A program made the position numbers and the translations under genes. A stretch of DNA of 8,257 bases. Source: Candidatus Cloacimonadota bacterium (lineage in GTDB: Bacteria > Cloacimonadota > Cloacimonadia > Cloacimonadales > TCS61). The first letter of the stretch is position 1; every line of letters starts with the position of its first letter. The stretch covers positions 1 to 8,257 of the forward strand of contig JAUVKM010000079.1 in assembly GCA_030596265.1 (NCBI GenBank). Direction: 5' to 3'. This document shows positions 6,035 through 8,257 of the stretch, one piece after another. The notes under the pieces were generated by a model. The model was not told the DNA's origin. It worked only from the letters and a program-made list of their open reading frames with translations, and did no database searches.

Positions 6035-7033
6035 TTATTCCAAACCAATTTCTTTACGAATGAAAACCATTTTTTCAGATACAATTTTACTCGCTCTTTC
6101 TGCTCCGTCTTTCAGAACTTGATCAATGTAATCCTTATTTTCAATTAACTTATTGTATTCATCTCTTATTGGCATAAGCGTATTATTCATAACTTCAAAA
6201 AGTTCTTGCTTAGCATAGCCCCAGCCCATTCCTCCAGCTAAGTATTTTGATCGTAAATCAGTCTGCTGATCTTTATTCGCAAATAATTTGTACAAAGAAA
6301 AAATACTGCAATTATCAGGATCTTTGGATTCTGCCAAAGTCTGAGAATTTGTCACTATCTTCATAATTAGTTTTCTAAGTTTCTTTTCCGGAAGAAAAAG
6401 CGGGATTGTGTTATTATAACTTTTACTCATTTTTCTACCGTCTAAACCGGTTACATATCCTGTCGATTCCTGTATTAGAGCCTGCGGGATTTTTAGAAGT
6501 TCCTTCTTATAATTATGATTGATTGACTGAGCAATATCAATTGTCATTTCCAAATGTTGTTTCTGATCTTTCCCCACAGGAACAATATCACTGTCGAATT
6601 GCAATATGTCTGCTGCCATGAGAACGGGATAAGTGAATAGTCCCATATTCACACCATCATCAGGATCTTTTTTAATTTCAAGATTTTCCTGTACTTTTGC
6701 TTTATACGAGTGTGCTCGGTTCATCAATCCTTTGGATGCAAACGCCATAAGAAAAATTGCCAATTCGAAAGTTCCTTGAACTGCTGATTGCTTATATAAT
6801 ATTGATTCTTGGGGATCTAAACCACAAGCGAGCCAAGTTGCAGCAACTTCGTATATCAGTTCTTTTATTTTCTGCGGATCTTTTATTGAATTCAAAGCAT
6901 GATAATCTGCAATGAAATATCTTGTATTATATTCTTTTGCCAATTCGAGTGCTGGTATGTACATTCCAAAATAATTCCCGATATGTGGAAGACCGGTCGG
7001 TTTTATTCCAGTTAGTGCAATTTTCTTATTCAT
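6035..7033 (-). CDS. trpS: Tryptophan-tRNA ligase (TrpRS)
   Basis: 332 residues, the normal length for bacterial TrpRS; ATG at 7033 with AGGAGG ending 4 nt upstream. The cytoplasmic enzyme charges tRNA-Trp using ATP. It is a class I synthetase with a Rossmann fold: N-terminal ALTGIKPTGLPHIGNYFG (6-23) holds the HIGH-type signature as HIGN (17-20) and GIKPTG in place of the commoner GIQPTG. YPVLMAADILQFDSDIVPVGKDQKQHLE (135-162) is the conserved tryptophan/tRNA-binding core, and GLDGRKMSKS (196-205) carries the intact KMSKS loop. The C-terminal helical anticodon-binding part is complete. No internal stop or missing catalytic residue is visible. It sits between rimO and secG in one orientation and is probably co-transcribed with at least one of them. 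I see no trp leader peptide or T-box-like structure in the 156 bp upstream. Confidence 0.97.
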   Translation of the reverse strand: MNKKIALTGIKPTGLPHIGNYFGMYIPALELAKEYNTRYFIADYHALNSIKDPQKIKELIYEVAATWLACGLDPQESILYKQSAVQGTFELAIFLMAFASKGLMNRAHSYKAKVQENLEIKKDPDDGVNMGLFTYPVLMAADILQFDSDIVPVGKDQKQHLEMTIDIAQSINHNYKKELLKIPQALIQESTGYVTGLDGRKMSKSYNNTIPLFLPEKKLRKLIMKIVTNSQTLAESKDPDNCSIFSLYKLFANKDQQTDLRSKYLAGGMGWGYAKQELFEVMNNTLMPIRDEYNKLIENKDYIDQVLKDGAERASKIVSEKMVFIRKEIGLE

Positions 7034-7052
7034 CTATCCTCCTTTTTCAACT

Positions 7053-7077
7053 ACGAATTTACACGAATAAACACGAA
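7053..7077. repeat. Three ACGAA motifs spaced exactly 10 bp upstream of trpS
   Basis: ACGAA occurs at 7053, 7063 and 7073, as ACGAATTTAC, ACGAATAAAC and ACGAACTT, i.e. direct repeats with a 10-bp period. The last copy begins 40 bp before the trpS start. This could be a short dispersed repeat or an operator with same-face binding sites; no function is established. Confidence 0.45.
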
Positions 7078-7113
7078 CTTTTATCCTTCCAAATTAATCA
7101 TTCCGTGTTGTAA

Positions 7114-7140
7114 AAGTCAGCTTGCGATAGCAAACGACTT
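7114..7140. repeat. Imperfect hairpin between rimO and trpS, possible weak terminator or attenuator
   Basis: AAGTC (7114-7118) pairs with GACTT (7136-7140), and TTGC (7122-7125) with GCAA (7130-7133) around a GATA loop, with a small asymmetric internal loop (AGC against AC). On the - strand it lies about 50 nt past the rimO stop and runs into only four T residues, so strong termination is unlikely. It may set the level of read-through from rimO into trpS. Confidence 0.35.
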
Positions 7141-7189
7141 CTCTTGGATAATGGATATTCATATTTTGTTTTTTCAATTCTTGAAATTC

Positions 7190-8257
7190 TCAAATGATAC
7201 TTCCTATCAAATCATATTCCCAGGCATCAATGATCTCGACTTCAACGACATCACCAATTTTACCTTTACCTTCAGTGATGAAAACTACACCATCAATTTC
7301 AGGTGAATCGAAATAGCTTCTCCCTTCAAAAAGAAAACCTTCTTCATCACTACTTTTATCAATGATAACATTTATCTTTTGTCCGACTAATCCTGCAAGG
7401 AATTCTTCAGAAATATCCTGTTGGATCTGCATAAGCTCATCTTTTCTTTGCTCTGCAATCTCTTCCGAAACTTGAGGTTTAAGATCAAAAGCTGGTGTAT
7501 CTTCTTCTCTTGAATAGGCAAAAGCACCCAGACGTTCAAATTTCATTTCCTTCACAAAATTCTTTAGTTCTATAAAATTTTCTTCTGTTTCACCGGGATA
7601 ACCAGTAATAAGAGTTGTTCGAATTACAGCATTATGGATTTTGGAACGAATTTCATCAATTATCTCTGATACTCTTTCTTTAGTTACTTTTCTATTCATA
7701 CTGCCAAGAATTTCATTATTAATGTGCTGAATTGGAATCTCAAAATATTTACAAACTTTTGAAAGTTGTGCAATTGTATCGATCATCTCAGAAGAGATAT
7801 GTGCAGGATGAAGATACAAAATCCTTATCCATTCTAATTTTTTTATATCATTAAGCTTTTGTAATAATTCAGAAAGCTTCTGCTCTCCATATATATCAAC
7901 TCCATACTGTGCAGTATCCTGAGCTGTGAGAATGATCTCACGAACACCTTTCGCAACTAGAGATTCTGCACTTGTTACCAATTCTTCGATAGGTACACTT
8001 TTAAGTTGTCCTCTAATTGCAGGTATTGCACAATAGGAACAGTGGTTATTACAACCGTCACTTACACGCAGATAGGCAAAATGCGGGAGTGTAAGCAGTT
8101 TTCTGTCTTCTTTAGCACTTACTTCGAATATTTTCTTAAAAGTGCTGAAATCCTTTAATTGAATCACTTCATCTATCTCTGGGAATGAATTCTTAATATC
8201 TTCGAAATATCGCTTTACCAAACATCCTGTAACTATCAGTTTTTTGCATTTACCTGA
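7190..8257 (-). CDS. rimO: Ribosomal protein uS12 methylthiotransferase RimO (N-terminus outside the window)
   Basis: 355 residues are visible and the frame stays open to the right edge. The codon at 8221 is a TTG internal to the protein, not a start: the upstream codons read SGKCKKLIVTGC, conserved RimO sequence. RimO is a radical-SAM enzyme that adds a methylthio group to a conserved aspartate of ribosomal protein S12, using two [4Fe-4S] clusters. Visible parts are the end of the N-terminal methylthiotransferase domain with the TGC cysteine (fragment residue 12) and the radical-SAM domain with CNNHCSYC (Cys69, Cys73, Cys76) followed by AIPAIRG. A LTAQDTAQYG segment and a C-terminal TRAM domain follow, ending EIIDAWEYDLIG. 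The EIDGVVFI and EYDLIG sequences separate RimO from MiaB and MtaB. The stop is TGA at 7190-7192; trpS follows after 156 bp. About 80-90 N-terminal residues with the other two cluster cysteines are missing from the window. Confidence 0.96.
   Translation of the reverse strand, partial: SGKCKKLIVTGCLVKRYFEDIKNSFPEIDEVIQLKDFSTFKKIFEVSAKEDRKLLTLPHFAYLRVSDGCNNHCSYCAIPAIRGQLKSVPIEELVTSAESLVAKGVREIILTAQDTAQYGVDIYGEQKLSELLQKLNDIKKLEWIRILYLHPAHISSEMIDTIAQLSKVCKYFEIPIQHINNEILGSMNRKVTKERVSEIIDEIRSKIHNAVIRTTLITGYPGETEENFIELKNFVKEMKFERLGAFAYSREEDTPAFDLKPQVSEEIAEQRKDELMQIQQDISEEFLAGLVGQKINVIIDKSSDEEGFLFEGRSYFDSPEIDGVVFITEGKGKIGDVVEVEIIDAWEYDLIGSII

Noticed and set aside
6922..7113. 63-codon + strand frame across the trpS start and upstream gap
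   Set aside because: Antisense to the conserved N-terminus of TrpRS, no RBS and no recognisable protein.
7034..7189. T-box riboswitch or trp leader peptide ahead of trpS
   Set aside because: No T-box TGG-containing antiterminator motif and no short Trp-rich open frame was found in the 156-bp gap.

Overview
The window is AT-rich (clearly well under 40% GC by eye) and comes from a Gram-negative bacterium. The evidence is a lipoprotein with a lipobox, several Sec signal peptides, and a secreted beta-propeller protein ending in a type IX secretion (Por) sorting domain with the NYPNPFNP motif. That combination points to the Fibrobacteres-Chlorobi-Bacteroidetes (FCB) superphylum or a related candidate phylum such as Cloacimonadota, Ignavibacteria or Marinimicrobia. 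I cannot place it more precisely from the sequence alone.

Left part, + strand (1-2128): the last 28 codons of an unidentified gene, then a secreted alpha/beta-hydrolase carrying a PDZ domain, then a small NTF2-like lipoprotein. The three are packed tightly enough to be one transcript (RBS on a stop codon, overlapping or 4-nt junction). The block ends in a strong symmetric hairpin that also serves the convergent gene on the other side.

Middle part, - strand (2142-5231): a 767-residue secreted Asp-box (sortilin/BNR-like) beta-propeller with a T9SS tail, driven by a near-consensus sigma70 promoter, and a small exported stand-alone Cache-domain protein. Both genes have better starts than their longest reading frames suggest: the longest frames begin at TTG codons, while internal ATGs sit behind good Shine-Dalgarno sequences. 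Between the Cache gene and the next operon is a roughly 120-bp element with imperfect terminal inverted repeats that looks like a dispersed non-coding repeat.

Right part, - strand (5469-8257): a housekeeping block transcribed right to left, rimO (N-terminus outside the window), trpS, secG, a tRNA-Leu and a textbook intrinsic terminator. These genes serve translation (ribosomal protein S12 methylthiolation, Trp-tRNA charging, leucine decoding) and protein export (SecYEG). The secG/tRNA-Leu pairing is the same as the secG-leuU arrangement in E. coli.

The most interesting point is that this tRNA-Leu reads as anticodon AAG rather than the expected GAG, so it should need A-to-I editing at position 34 to read CUC codons, which are used in this window. 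I see no CRISPR array, transposase, phage gene, toxin-antitoxin pair or obvious new defence system; the rest is ordinary chromosome with a few secreted proteins of unknown role.
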